From Pelomonas paludis (lineage in GTDB: Bacteria; Pseudomonadota; Gammaproteobacteria; Burkholderiales; Burkholderiaceae_C), in the NCBI RefSeq assembly GCF_039872745.1, contig NZ_JBDPZD010000001.1, positions 372,001-436,000 of the forward strand: a stretch of 64,000 bases of DNA, written 5' to 3'. Numbering within the stretch: position 1 is the first letter of the stretch; every line of letters begins with the position of its first letter. This document shows, piece after piece, positions 17,591 through 25,223 of this stretch. The notes under the pieces were generated by a model. That model worked only from the letters and a program-made list of their open reading frames with translations. It was not told the DNA's origin and searched no databases. The translations under genes were made by a program, and so were the position numbers.

Positions 17591-17732
17591 GGCCCTCGCC
17601 CCCGCGTGGGCTGCCGCAGCACCGCCACACCACCAAGACCCCGCCAGCCGCGCCCGCCCCGGGGCAGCGCTAGCGCCAGGGCACGCCCGCCCACGTCAGC
17701 ACCGATGCCGCGCGCCAGAGCTTTCAGAAAGC

Positions 17733-17748
17733 TGGCACGGATGCTGCT
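17733..17748 (+). promoter_or_regulatory. Sigma-54-type promoter for the atzF operon
   Basis: TGGCACG-N4-CTGCT matches the -24/-12 consensus TGGCACG-N4-TTGCW except for one position, with invariant GG (17734-17735) and GC (17746-17747) ten bases apart. Transcription would start near 17758, within the palindrome and about 20 bases before the atzF ATG. Sigma-54 control is well known for nitrogen-scavenging genes, which fits the operon's content. Confidence 0.65.
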
Positions 17749-17756
17749 GCATCCCG

Positions 17757-17770
17757 ACTGGTATACCAGT
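17757..17770. promoter_or_regulatory. Perfect palindrome, candidate operator for the GntR/FCD regulator
   Basis: ACTGGTATACCAGT is a 14-bp perfect palindrome. Its TGGTATACCA core matches operators of FadR-type GntR repressors such as UxuR. It covers the predicted start of the sigma-54 transcript and ends nine bases before the atzF start codon, an ideal position for repression. The likely regulator is encoded by the last gene of the same operon (24359-25087). Confidence 0.65.
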
Positions 17771-17779
17771 GTGTGCACC

Positions 17780-19660
17780 ATGAACGAGCAAAGCCTTCTC
17801 ACCCTCTCCGACTGGCAACGTGCCTACCTGGCAGGCGCGCAGCCGCGTGCGCTGCTGGAAGCGCGTGCGCAGAAGCTGGCGGCGCAGGCGGCGGCGCCAG
17901 ACTGGATCCACCGCGTCAGCAGCGCGCAGCTGGAGCAGCAGATCCAGGCCCTGGAAACACGCCTGGCTGCCGCCAGCAGCCGGGCCTCGCTGCTGAACGA
18001 GGCGCCGCTCTTTGGCGTGCCCTTTGCGGTCAAGGACAACATCGACGTCGAAGGCATGCCCACCACGGCCGCCTGCCCGGCCTTTGCCTACACGGCCGGG
18101 CGCAACGCCCACGCGGTGCAGCGGCTGCTGAACGCCGGCGCCGTCTGCCTGGGCAAGACCAATCTCGACCAGTTCGCCACCGGCCTAGTCGGCGCGCGCT
18201 CGCCCTATGGGCGGCCGGCCTCCTGCTTTGATGCCTCGCGCGTCAGCGGTGGCTCCAGCTCGGGCTCGGCCGTGGTGGTGGCGCGTGGCGAGGTGGCCTT
18301 CTCGCTGGGCACCGACACCGCCGGCTCGGGCCGCGTGCCGGCGGGCTTCAACAACCTGGTGGGGCTCAAGCCCACGCCGGGCCGGGTGGGCACCTCGGGT
18401 GTGGTGCCGGCCTGCCGCAGCCTGGACTGCGTGTCGATCTTTGCGCTCACGCTGGATGACGCCGCCACCGTGCTGAGCGTGATGGAAGGCCCCGACCCGG
18501 CCGACGCCTTCAGCCACTTCGAGCCCGGCCCCGGCACCTGGATGCCTAAGCTGCGCGTGGGCGTGCCGCTGGCCCCCGCCTTGGACGAAGCCGGCTACAG
18601 CGACGCCTGGGACGAGAGCCTGCGCCTGCTGCGCGCGCTGGGGCACGAGCTGGTGCCCATGGACTTTGGTCCGCTGCACGCCGTGGCCGACCTGCTCTAC
18701 AACGGCCCCTGGGTGGCCGAGCGCCATGCCGTGGTGCAGGAGCTGCTGGACAGCCAGCCCGAGGCGCTGGACCCGACGGTGCGCCAGGTCATCGAGTCCG
18801 CGCGCGGGCAGACCGCCACCGACGCCTTCCGCGGCCAGTACCGGCTGCGTGAGGCCAAGCAGCAGCTGCGCAGCCTGTGGCGCAAGGTCGATGTGCTGAT
18901 GGTGCCCACCGCGCCGCGCCACCCGCGCTTTGCCGAGCTGGACGCCGACCCGCTGCGCGTCAACGCGCGCCTCGGGCACTACACCAACTTCGTCAACCTG
19001 CTGAGCTGGTGCGCGCTGTCGCTGCCGGCCGGCTTCACGCCTGAAGGCCTGCCCTTTGGCGTGAGCTTCATCGCCCCCGGCGGGGCGGACGCCGCGCTGG
19101 CGCGCTTTGGCCTCAACTGGCAGGCCGCCGCCGACGCCCCGCGCGGGCTCGGGGCCACCGGGCAGCGGCGCATGCCGCAGTCGCTGCGCCACGTGCCGGC
19201 CAGCGAGCCCTGGCTGCCGCTGGCCGTGGTGGGTGCGCACCTCACGGGCATGCCGCTCAACGGCCAGCTCTTGGATCGCGGCGCCACCCTCATCGAGGCC
19301 ACCCACACCGCCGCCCGCTACCGCCTCTACGCACTGCCCGGCACCGTGCCGCCAAAGCCGGGCCTGGCACGCGTGGCTGCGGGCGACGCCGGCGGCGCCG
19401 CCATCGCCGTCGAAGTCTGGGCCGTGCCGCAGCGGCACCTGGGCTCGCTGCTGGCCCTCATCCCACCGCCGCTCGGCCTAGGCAGCCTGGAGCTGTCCGA
19501 TGGCCGCTGGGTCCATGGCTTCATCTGCGAGGGCCATGCCCTGCAGGGTGCGGCCGACATCACGCGCTACGGCGGCTGGCGCGCGTTCCTCGCAGCGGGC
19601 TCGCATCCACCCTCTGCCCCGCCCTCCACCCCACCCATCCAACCGACCCCCGTGTCCTGA
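17780..19660 (+). CDS. atzF: Allophanate hydrolase (AtzF)
   Basis: This 626-residue amidase-signature enzyme has the catalytic triad Lys85 (in PFAVKDN), cis-Ser159 (in SGGSSSG) and Ser183 (in DTAGSGR). The spacing equals that of AtzF from Pseudomonas sp. ADP. A C-terminal domain from about residue 470 corresponds to the one that processes N-carboxycarbamate. It converts allophanate to ammonia and CO2 in cyanuric acid, biuret and related pathways. ATG 17780 is chosen since the frame upstream covers the promoter and palindrome. No clear ribosome site is visible. It is the first gene of the operon, and no urea carboxylase gene is near, so allophanate must come from the AtzE/AtzH route. Confidence 0.93.
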   Translation: MNEQSLLTLSDWQRAYLAGAQPRALLEARAQKLAAQAAAPDWIHRVSSAQLEQQIQALETRLAAASSRASLLNEAPLFGVPFAVKDNIDVEGMPTTAACPAFAYTAGRNAHAVQRLLNAGAVCLGKTNLDQFATGLVGARSPYGRPASCFDASRVSGGSSSGSAVVVARGEVAFSLGTDTAGSGRVPAGFNNLVGLKPTPGRVGTSGVVPACRSLDCVSIFALTLDDAATVLSVMEGPDPADAFSHFEPGPGTWMPKLRVGVPLAPALDEAGYSDAWDESLRLLRALGHELVPMDFGPLHAVADLLYNGPWVAERHAVVQELLDSQPEALDPTVRQVIESARGQTATDAFRGQYRLREAKQQLRSLWRKVDVLMVPTAPRHPRFAELDADPLRVNARLGHYTNFVNLLSWCALSLPAGFTPEGLPFGVSFIAPGGADAALARFGLNWQAAADAPRGLGATGQRRMPQSLRHVPASEPWLPLAVVGAHLTGMPLNGQLLDRGATLIEATHTAARYRLYALPGTVPPKPGLARVAAGDAGGAAIAVEVWAVPQRHLGSLLALIPPPLGLGSLELSDGRWVHGFICEGHALQGAADITRYGGWRAFLAAGSHPPSAPPSTPPIQPTPVS

Positions 19661-19681
19661 CCCCTGCCTCCCAAGGAGCCG

Positions 19682-20677
19682 ATGACCATGACCCCCCGCA
19701 AGCCCACCACCACCCGACGCCAGCTGCTTGGCGCCACGGCCGCCCTCGCCACCCTGGGCGCACCGGCCCTCGTGCGGGCCCAGACTGGCCCCAAGATCCG
19801 CATCGGCTACTGGCCCGTGGCCGCCGGCCTGCCCTTCTATGCCGCCGTCGAGAAGGGTTACTTCAAGGAAGCCGGGCTCGATGTCGAGGCCCTCAAGTTC
19901 GCCGGCGCCCAGCAGGTGATGGAGGCCATGCTGGCCGGCCGCTGTGACGGCAGCTCCAACGGCACCGGCTCGGGCAACCTCGGCGTGGGCGAGATCGCCT
20001 CGCCCGGGCTCTTCAAGATCATCGCCACCAACCCGAGCAATGCCACCTATGTGCTCGATGAGTTCCTGGTGCCCAAGGACAGCCCGATCAAGAGCCTCGC
20101 CGAGCTCAAGGGCAAGCGCATCGCCAGCGGCCCCGGCATCCAGAACCGCGTGCTCGCCCAGACCGTGCTCGAGCGCGCCGGCGCCGCCGGCACTGCCGTG
20201 ACCGAGCTGCCCATTGGCCAGCACGTGGCGGCCCTGGCGGCTGGCCAGGTCGATGCCGTCTACACGCTGGAGCCCACCGGCACCGTCGGCCGCCTCAACG
20301 GCACGACGCGCGTGCTGGAGGCCGGCGTCATCGCCAAGTACATCCTCGGCGACCCGCAAGCCCCCTGGCATGGCGGCTCGGCCACGCTGACCAGCGAGTT
20401 CATCAAGAAGCACCCCGACGTGGCCAAGAAGTACATCGCCGCCTACGCGCGCGGCATCGAGCTGGTGCGCAAGGACCCGGCCGAGGCCCGCAAATACCTC
20501 AAGGGCTACACCGCCATCGAAGGCCCGCTGACCGGCGAGGTGCCGCTGGCCTCCTACATGCTCTACAACGAGTTCAAGCCGGCCGACGTCGCCGCCTTCC
20601 AGAAGTTCTTCGACCTCTTCACCGAGAAGGGCGTGTTCGAGAAGAAGCTGGACGTGGCCTCGCTGCTCTACAAGTGA
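19682..20677 (+). CDS. ABC transporter substrate-binding protein, NitT/TauT type
   Basis: This 331-residue periplasmic protein has a twin-arginine signal (TTRRQLLGATAAL, about 10-22) followed by a typical NMT1/SsuA-like fold beginning with KIRIGYWPVAAGLPFYAAV. An AAGGAG ribosome site lies just before ATG 19682; ATG 19688 is also possible. It is the ligand receptor of the importer encoded by the next two genes. By context the ligand should be a nitrogen-rich compound whose breakdown passes through 1-carboxybiuret-like intermediates or allophanate, but sequence does not reveal it. Confidence 0.92.
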   Translation: MTMTPRKPTTTRRQLLGATAALATLGAPALVRAQTGPKIRIGYWPVAAGLPFYAAVEKGYFKEAGLDVEALKFAGAQQVMEAMLAGRCDGSSNGTGSGNLGVGEIASPGLFKIIATNPSNATYVLDEFLVPKDSPIKSLAELKGKRIASGPGIQNRVLAQTVLERAGAAGTAVTELPIGQHVAALAAGQVDAVYTLEPTGTVGRLNGTTRVLEAGVIAKYILGDPQAPWHGGSATLTSEFIKKHPDVAKKYIAAYARGIELVRKDPAEARKYLKGYTAIEGPLTGEVPLASYMLYNEFKPADVAAFQKFFDLFTEKGVFEKKLDVASLLYK

Positions 20678-21519
20678 CCGCCATGGACGACAGCTCGACG
20701 TCAACGGCCGCCGCTGCACCTTGGGCGGCGCCTGCCTCAAACGCACCGCAGCCGCCGCGCAAGCGGGGCGTCCCGCCGTGGCTGCTGCCGGCGCTTGGCC
20801 CCGTGGTGCTCTTCATCATCTGGGACCTGGTCGTGCGCTTCGGGCTTATCAAGCCCATCCTGCTGCCACCGCCGCTGGCCACTTTGGGCACGCTCATCAG
20901 CGGCCTGGCCGGCGGCCCGCTGCTGGGGGACTTCATCGTCACCGTCTGGCGCACCGTGCAGGCCTTCTTCATCGCCGCCGTCATCGGCATGCCGCTGGGC
21001 GTGCTGCTGGGCAGCAACGAGAAGGCCTACCGCAGCGTCGAGTTCCTGATCGACTTCTTCCGCTCCACGCCCTCGTCAGCGCTGATCCCGCTGTTCTTGT
21101 TGATCTTCGGCGTGTCCGACATCAACAAGGTCGCCATCGCCGCCTTTGGCGCCTTCCTGATCGTGGTGTTCAACAGCGCCTATGGCGTCATCAATGCGCG
21201 CAAGCAGCGCGTGATGGCCGCCAAGGTGATGGGCGCGACGCGCTGGCAGATCTTCAAGGACGTGCTGGTCTGGGAGAGCCTGCAACCGAGCTTCGTCGGC
21301 CTGCGCTCTGCCGTGTCGATGGCCCTCGTCATCGTCGTCGTGGCCGAGATGTTCATCGGCTCGGACAACGGCCTCGGCCACCGCATCATCGATGCGCAGC
21401 AGGTGCTCAACGTCAAGACCATGTACGCCGCCATCCTCGCGGCCGGCATCCTGGGCTATGTGCTCAACATCCTCTTCCTCGTCATCGAGCGCAAGATCGT
21501 CCACTGGAGCGGCAGATGA
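20674..21519 (+). CDS. ABC transporter permease, NitT/TauT type
   Basis: The product of up to 281 residues has about six membrane helices and the permease EAA-type loop (VMGATRWQIFKDVLVWESL) that docks the ATPase. A GTG at 20674 overlaps the previous stop codon, while ATG 20683 would remove three residues; either is plausible. It forms the membrane channel of the importer with the substrate-binding protein upstream and the ATPase downstream, to which it is joined by an ATGA overlap at 21516-21519. Confidence 0.92.
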   Translation: MTAMDDSSTSTAAAAPWAAPASNAPQPPRKRGVPPWLLPALGPVVLFIIWDLVVRFGLIKPILLPPPLATLGTLISGLAGGPLLGDFIVTVWRTVQAFFIAAVIGMPLGVLLGSNEKAYRSVEFLIDFFRSTPSSALIPLFLLIFGVSDINKVAIAAFGAFLIVVFNSAYGVINARKQRVMAAKVMGATRWQIFKDVLVWESLQPSFVGLRSAVSMALVIVVVAEMFIGSDNGLGHRIIDAQQVLNVKTMYAAILAAGILGYVLNILFLVIERKIVHWSGR

Positions 21520-22337
21520 ACACCGTCCTCAACGCCCCCGTCGTGGCCGATGTGCCGCAGCGCCCCTTCCGCCCCGGGCCGGCGGGCACGCATATCACCA
21601 TCCGCGGCCTCACCAAATACTTCGCCGGCTGGCCGCTCTACGAGAACTTCGACCTCGACATCCCCAAGGGCAAGATCGTCTCGGTCTTCGGCCCCAATGG
21701 CTGCGGCAAGAGCACCCTGATCAACATGATCGCGGGCCTCATCCCCATCGACTCAGGCCAGATCCTGTTCGACGGCAAGAGCCTCGCCGACACCAAGATC
21801 GGCTACGTGTTCCAGAACTACCGCGAGGCCATGTTCCCGTGGATGCGGACCATCGACAACATCGCCTACCCGCTCAAGTTAGAGGGCCGCAGCAAGGCCG
21901 AGGTGGACCGCCGCATGGCCGAGCTGGTCGAGTCCTTCGACGTCAAGTTCGACCTGAACCGCTTCCCGTATGAACTCTCCGGCGGCCAGCAGCAAACCGC
22001 CTCCATCATGCGGGCGCTGGCACCCAACCCCGAGGTGCTCTTCCTCGACGAGCCCTTCTCGGCGCTCGACTTCGAGATGACGCTCTTCATCCGCGAGAAG
22101 CTGCAGGAAGTCTTCATGCAGACCGGCACCACCATGCTGCTCGTCTCACACGACCTCGAAGAAGCCGTCTACCTCGCTGACGAGGTGCTGCTGCTGACCA
22201 AGCGGCCCACCAAGGTGGCCGAGATCCTGCGCTACGAAGACCCGCGCCCGCGCACCGTGGCCACGCTGTCCGAGCCCAGCTTCATCGCCACCAAGAAGCT
22301 GAGCCTGGAGATCTTCCAGCGCGAGGTGCGGCGCTAG
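21516..22337 (+). CDS. ABC transporter ATP-binding protein, NitT/TauT type
   Basis: This 273-residue ATPase has Walker A GPNGCGKST, the Q-loop in GYVFQNY, the signature LSGGQQQ, Walker B VLFLDEP and the H-loop LVSHD. It starts at ATG 21516, overlapping the permease stop. The open frame continues upstream through the permease gene but that part is a shadow. It powers import of the operon's substrate. The final base is shared with the GTG start of the atzG-like gene. Confidence 0.94.
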   Translation: MNTVLNAPVVADVPQRPFRPGPAGTHITIRGLTKYFAGWPLYENFDLDIPKGKIVSVFGPNGCGKSTLINMIAGLIPIDSGQILFDGKSLADTKIGYVFQNYREAMFPWMRTIDNIAYPLKLEGRSKAEVDRRMAELVESFDVKFDLNRFPYELSGGQQQTASIMRALAPNPEVLFLDEPFSALDFEMTLFIREKLQEVFMQTGTTMLLVSHDLEEAVYLADEVLLLTKRPTKVAEILRYEDPRPRTVATLSEPSFIATKKLSLEIFQREVRR

Positions 22338-22555
22338 TGACAACGAAGAGCATGAAGCCCGCCGACATCGGTGCCTATGTGGATGCGACCGCGCAGCTCT
22401 TGCAGCTGCCGATCGCACCCGAGCACCGCCCTGGCGTGCTGCGCTACTTCGGCCTCGCGAGCGAGATGGCCGCGCTGGTGAACGGCCTGCCGCTCACGGT
22501 GGCCGACGAGCCCGCGCCCGCCTTCGTCCCCATCGCGCCAGACGAGCTGCCATGA
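22337..22555 (+). CDS. atzG: AtzG-like small subunit (DUF4089)
   Basis: The 72-residue product (67 if ATG 22352 is used) matches the small DUF4089 proteins encoded just before AtzE-type amidases: an N-terminal AYVDATAQLLQLP helix, HRPGVLRYF, and an Ala/Pro-rich tail. In Pseudomonas sp. ADP, AtzG is a GatC-like partner that AtzE needs for folding and activity. GTG 22337 overlaps the ATPase stop and atzE starts at 22552 inside the last codons. This strict coupling supports a complex. Confidence 0.85.
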   Translation: MTTKSMKPADIGAYVDATAQLLQLPIAPEHRPGVLRYFGLASEMAALVNGLPLTVADEPAPAFVPIAPDELP

Positions 22556-23967
22556 CGGGGGCCACCGATCTGCTCCTGGGCCCCGCCCACGCCATGGTCG
22601 AGGCCGTGCGCGCGGGCCGCGTCAGCGCCGAGGCCCTGGCCCAGGCCAGCCTCGCCCGCATTGCCGCCAGTGAAGACACCGTCAACGCCTTCACCGACCT
22701 CACCGCCGAGCGTGCGCTCGCAGAGGCCCGCGCACTCGACGCCCGCCTGCAAGCGGGCGATGCCGCCACCCGCGCCCTGCCCCTGCTGGGCGTGCCCTAT
22801 GCCGTCAAGAACCTCTTCGACGTGCAAGGCCTCACCACCCTGGCCGGCTCCAAGATCGAGCGCGATCAAGCGCCCGCTGCCGCCGACGGCCCGCTGCTGC
22901 AACGCCTGCAAGCGGCCGGAGCGGTGCTGGTGGGCGCGCTCAACATGGACGAGTACGCCTACGGCTTCACCACCGAGAACAGCCACGAGGGCCCCACCCG
23001 CAACCCGCACGACCCACGCTGCAGCGCCGGCGGCTCCTCGGGCGGCTCGGGTGCGTCTGTCGCCGCCGGCCAGGTGCCGCTGAGCCTCGGCTCCGACACC
23101 AATGGCTCCATCCGCGTGCCCTCGTCGCTGTGCGGCGTGTTCGGCCTCAAGCCCACCTATGGGCGGCTGCCGCGCAACGGCAGCTACCCCTTCGTCGCCA
23201 GCCTCGACCACCTCGGGCCCTTTGCCCGCAATGTGCAAGACCTGGCGCTTTGCTATGACGCGATGCAAGGCCACGACGGGCACGACCCCGCCTGCGTTGC
23301 GCGCGGCATCGAGCCCACAGCCGGCACCCTGGGCCAGGGCCTTGATGGCCTGCGCATCGGTGTCCTCGGTGGCTACTTCCACGACAACGCTGGCCCGCAG
23401 GCTCGCGCCGCCGTGGCCCGCGTGGCCGCTGCTTTAGGCACCACCCGCGTCGTCGAGCTGCCCGAGGTCGCCCGCGCCCGCGCGGCGGCGTTTGTGATCA
23501 GCAACTCCGAGGGCGCCGCCCTGCATCTGCCCGACCTGCGCCGCCGCGCGCAGGACTTCGAGCCCCTGTCGCGCGACCGCTTCCTGGCCGGCAGCCTGAT
23601 CCCCGGCGCCTGGGTGCAGCAGGCTCAGCGCGTGCGCCGCTGGTTTGCGCTGCGCGCCGCCGAGCTGCTGCGCGAGGTGGACGTGCTCATCGCCCCCGCC
23701 ACGCCCATGCCCGCGCAGCTGCTGGGCACCGAGTGGATCGAGGTCAACGGGCAGCGCCTCCCCGCACGCCCCAGCCTCGGCCTGCTGACCCAGCCCATCT
23801 CCTGCATCGGCCTGCCCGTGTGCGCGGTGCCGGTGTGGAGCAGCGCACCCCTGCCCATCGGCGTGCAAGTCATCGCCGCGCCCTGGCGCGAAGACCATGC
23901 GCTGCGCGTCGCCCACGCGCTGGAACAAGCGGGCGTCGTCAGCGCGCCCGTGGCCACACTGTCATGA
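22552..23967 (+). CDS. atzE: AtzE-type amidase (1-carboxybiuret hydrolase family)
   Basis: This 471-residue amidase-signature enzyme has Lys86 (in PYAVKNLF), cis-Ser162 (in SAGGSSGG) and nucleophile Ser186 (in SDTNGSIRVP). It resembles GatA-derived AtzE, which removes ammonia from 1-carboxybiuret as a complex with AtzG. Its placement directly after atzG and before atzH supports this identity over a general amidase. The usual upstream enzyme, cyanuric acid hydrolase, is absent here, so the physiological substrate may differ. Overlaps with both neighbours (ATGA at 22552 and 23964) imply coordinated synthesis. Confidence 0.9.
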   Translation: MTGATDLLLGPAHAMVEAVRAGRVSAEALAQASLARIAASEDTVNAFTDLTAERALAEARALDARLQAGDAATRALPLLGVPYAVKNLFDVQGLTTLAGSKIERDQAPAAADGPLLQRLQAAGAVLVGALNMDEYAYGFTTENSHEGPTRNPHDPRCSAGGSSGGSGASVAAGQVPLSLGSDTNGSIRVPSSLCGVFGLKPTYGRLPRNGSYPFVASLDHLGPFARNVQDLALCYDAMQGHDGHDPACVARGIEPTAGTLGQGLDGLRIGVLGGYFHDNAGPQARAAVARVAAALGTTRVVELPEVARARAAAFVISNSEGAALHLPDLRRRAQDFEPLSRDRFLAGSLIPGAWVQQAQRVRRWFALRAAELLREVDVLIAPATPMPAQLLGTEWIEVNGQRLPARPSLGLLTQPISCIGLPVCAVPVWSSAPLPIGVQVIAAPWREDHALRVAHALEQAGVVSAPVATLS

Positions 23968-24347
23968 CACCAGAGATCAACCTCCCCGACGTGCTGCTTG
24001 AAATGCAAGCCGTGTTCGACCGCTACGAGGACGCCCTCGTGCACAACAAGGTCGAAGTGCTCGACGAGCTGTTCTGGGACTCGCCCACCACCGTGCGCTA
24101 CGGCGCCACCGAGAACCTCGTCGGCTACGCCGCCATCCAGGCCTTCCGCGCCGGGCGCTCGGCCACGGGCCTGGCGCGCACCCTGCAAAACACCGTGCTC
24201 ACCACCTACGGGCGCAGCTTCGCCACCGCGCAGACCGAGTTCGTGCGCGAAGGCAGCGCCGCCATCGGCCGCCAGAGCCAGACCTGGGTCCGCTTCCCGC
24301 AAGGCTGGCGCGTCGTGGCCGCCCATGTGAGCCTGCTCAAGCCCTAA
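23964..24347 (+). CDS. atzH: AtzH-like decarboxylating amidohydrolase (DUF3225, SnoaL-like fold)
   Basis: This 127-residue protein has the cone-shaped SnoaL/NTF2-like look: an initial helix MQAVFDRYEDALVHNKVEVL, LFWDSPTTVRYG, and a terminal strand RVVAAHVSLL. Proteins of this family next to atzEG act on 1,3-dicarboxyurea to give allophanate in Pseudomonas sp. ADP. Here it links AtzE to the allophanate hydrolase at the front of the operon, so the three enzymes form a complete short route. ATG 23964 overlaps the atzE stop. Function by homology and context; no test is possible from sequence alone. Confidence 0.85.
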   Translation: MTPEINLPDVLLEMQAVFDRYEDALVHNKVEVLDELFWDSPTTVRYGATENLVGYAAIQAFRAGRSATGLARTLQNTVLTTYGRSFATAQTEFVREGSAAIGRQSQTWVRFPQGWRVVAAHVSLLKP

Positions 24348-24358
24348 GATTTCCAGCC

Positions 24359-25087
24359 ATGCGCTCCACCGCCGCCCCGCCCGAGAAGTCCGCCGACATG
24401 GGACGAGTGAGGCCCAACCTCGCCGAGCAGGTCTACGCCCAGCTCAAGGCCGAGATGAACGAGTTCAGCCTCGTGCCCGGCGACCGCTTCTCCGAGGCCG
24501 AGCTGGGCCAGCGCCTCGGCGTCAGCCGCACGCCGGTGCGCGAGGCCCTCTTCAGGCTGCGCAACGAGGGCTTTCTTGAGGTCGAGCCCAAGTCCGGCTG
24601 GTCCGTCCGGCCCATCGACTTCAACCTGCTGGAGCAGCTCTACGACCTGCGCGTCATCCTCGAACTAGCCGCCGTGGCCAAGCTCTGCACCCACGCCGGC
24701 CCGCCGCCGGCTGAGCTGGAGTCACTCAAGGACGTGTGGCTCGTGCCCCTGACGGACCGCCTCACCGACCCCGCCGAAGTCGGCCGCCTCGACGAGGCCT
24801 TCCACGCCACCCTCGTCCAAGCCGCTGGCAACCCCGAGATGGCCCGCGTCCACTGGGACGTCACCGAACGCATCCGCATCGTCCGCCACCTCGACTTCAC
24901 CCGCGCCGACCGCATCGAAGCCACCTACGTCGAACACGCCAAGATCCTGCGCGCGGTGATGCAACGCAAGCTCGACCAAGCCCAGCTCCTGCTCAAGAGC
25001 CACGTCGAGCAAAGCAAGGCCGAGGTGCGCAAGATCACGCTGGCCACGTTGCATGAGGCGAGGGCGAGGGTGATGAGGGGGCGGTGA
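24359..25087 (+). CDS. GntR-family transcriptional regulator, FCD domain
   Basis: This 242-residue protein has an N-terminal winged helix (VSRTPVREALFRLRNEGFLE, about 60-80) and an all-helical FCD ligand domain with DEAFHATLVQAAGN and a C-terminal His-containing helix. FCD regulators bind small acids, often with a metal, and mostly repress catabolic operons. It closes the atzF operon, 11 bases after atzH. The palindrome before atzF is the best candidate operator. Whether it represses in the absence of the imported compound is an inference. Confidence 0.9.
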   Translation: MRSTAAPPEKSADMGRVRPNLAEQVYAQLKAEMNEFSLVPGDRFSEAELGQRLGVSRTPVREALFRLRNEGFLEVEPKSGWSVRPIDFNLLEQLYDLRVILELAAVAKLCTHAGPPPAELESLKDVWLVPLTDRLTDPAEVGRLDEAFHATLVQAAGNPEMARVHWDVTERIRIVRHLDFTRADRIEATYVEHAKILRAVMQRKLDQAQLLLKSHVEQSKAEVRKITLATLHEARARVMRGR

Positions 25088-25223
25088 GCCCGAAGGGCGA
25101 CTCACGGCCACAAGCCGATATTCGCTCCTGCGGCTACTTGTCGGAATAGCCAAAGTGCAGCCATTTGGACGTGCAGTACCTTGGTCGAAAACGTGGGTCG
25201 GGCTACGAAGCCAATTCGCGGAA

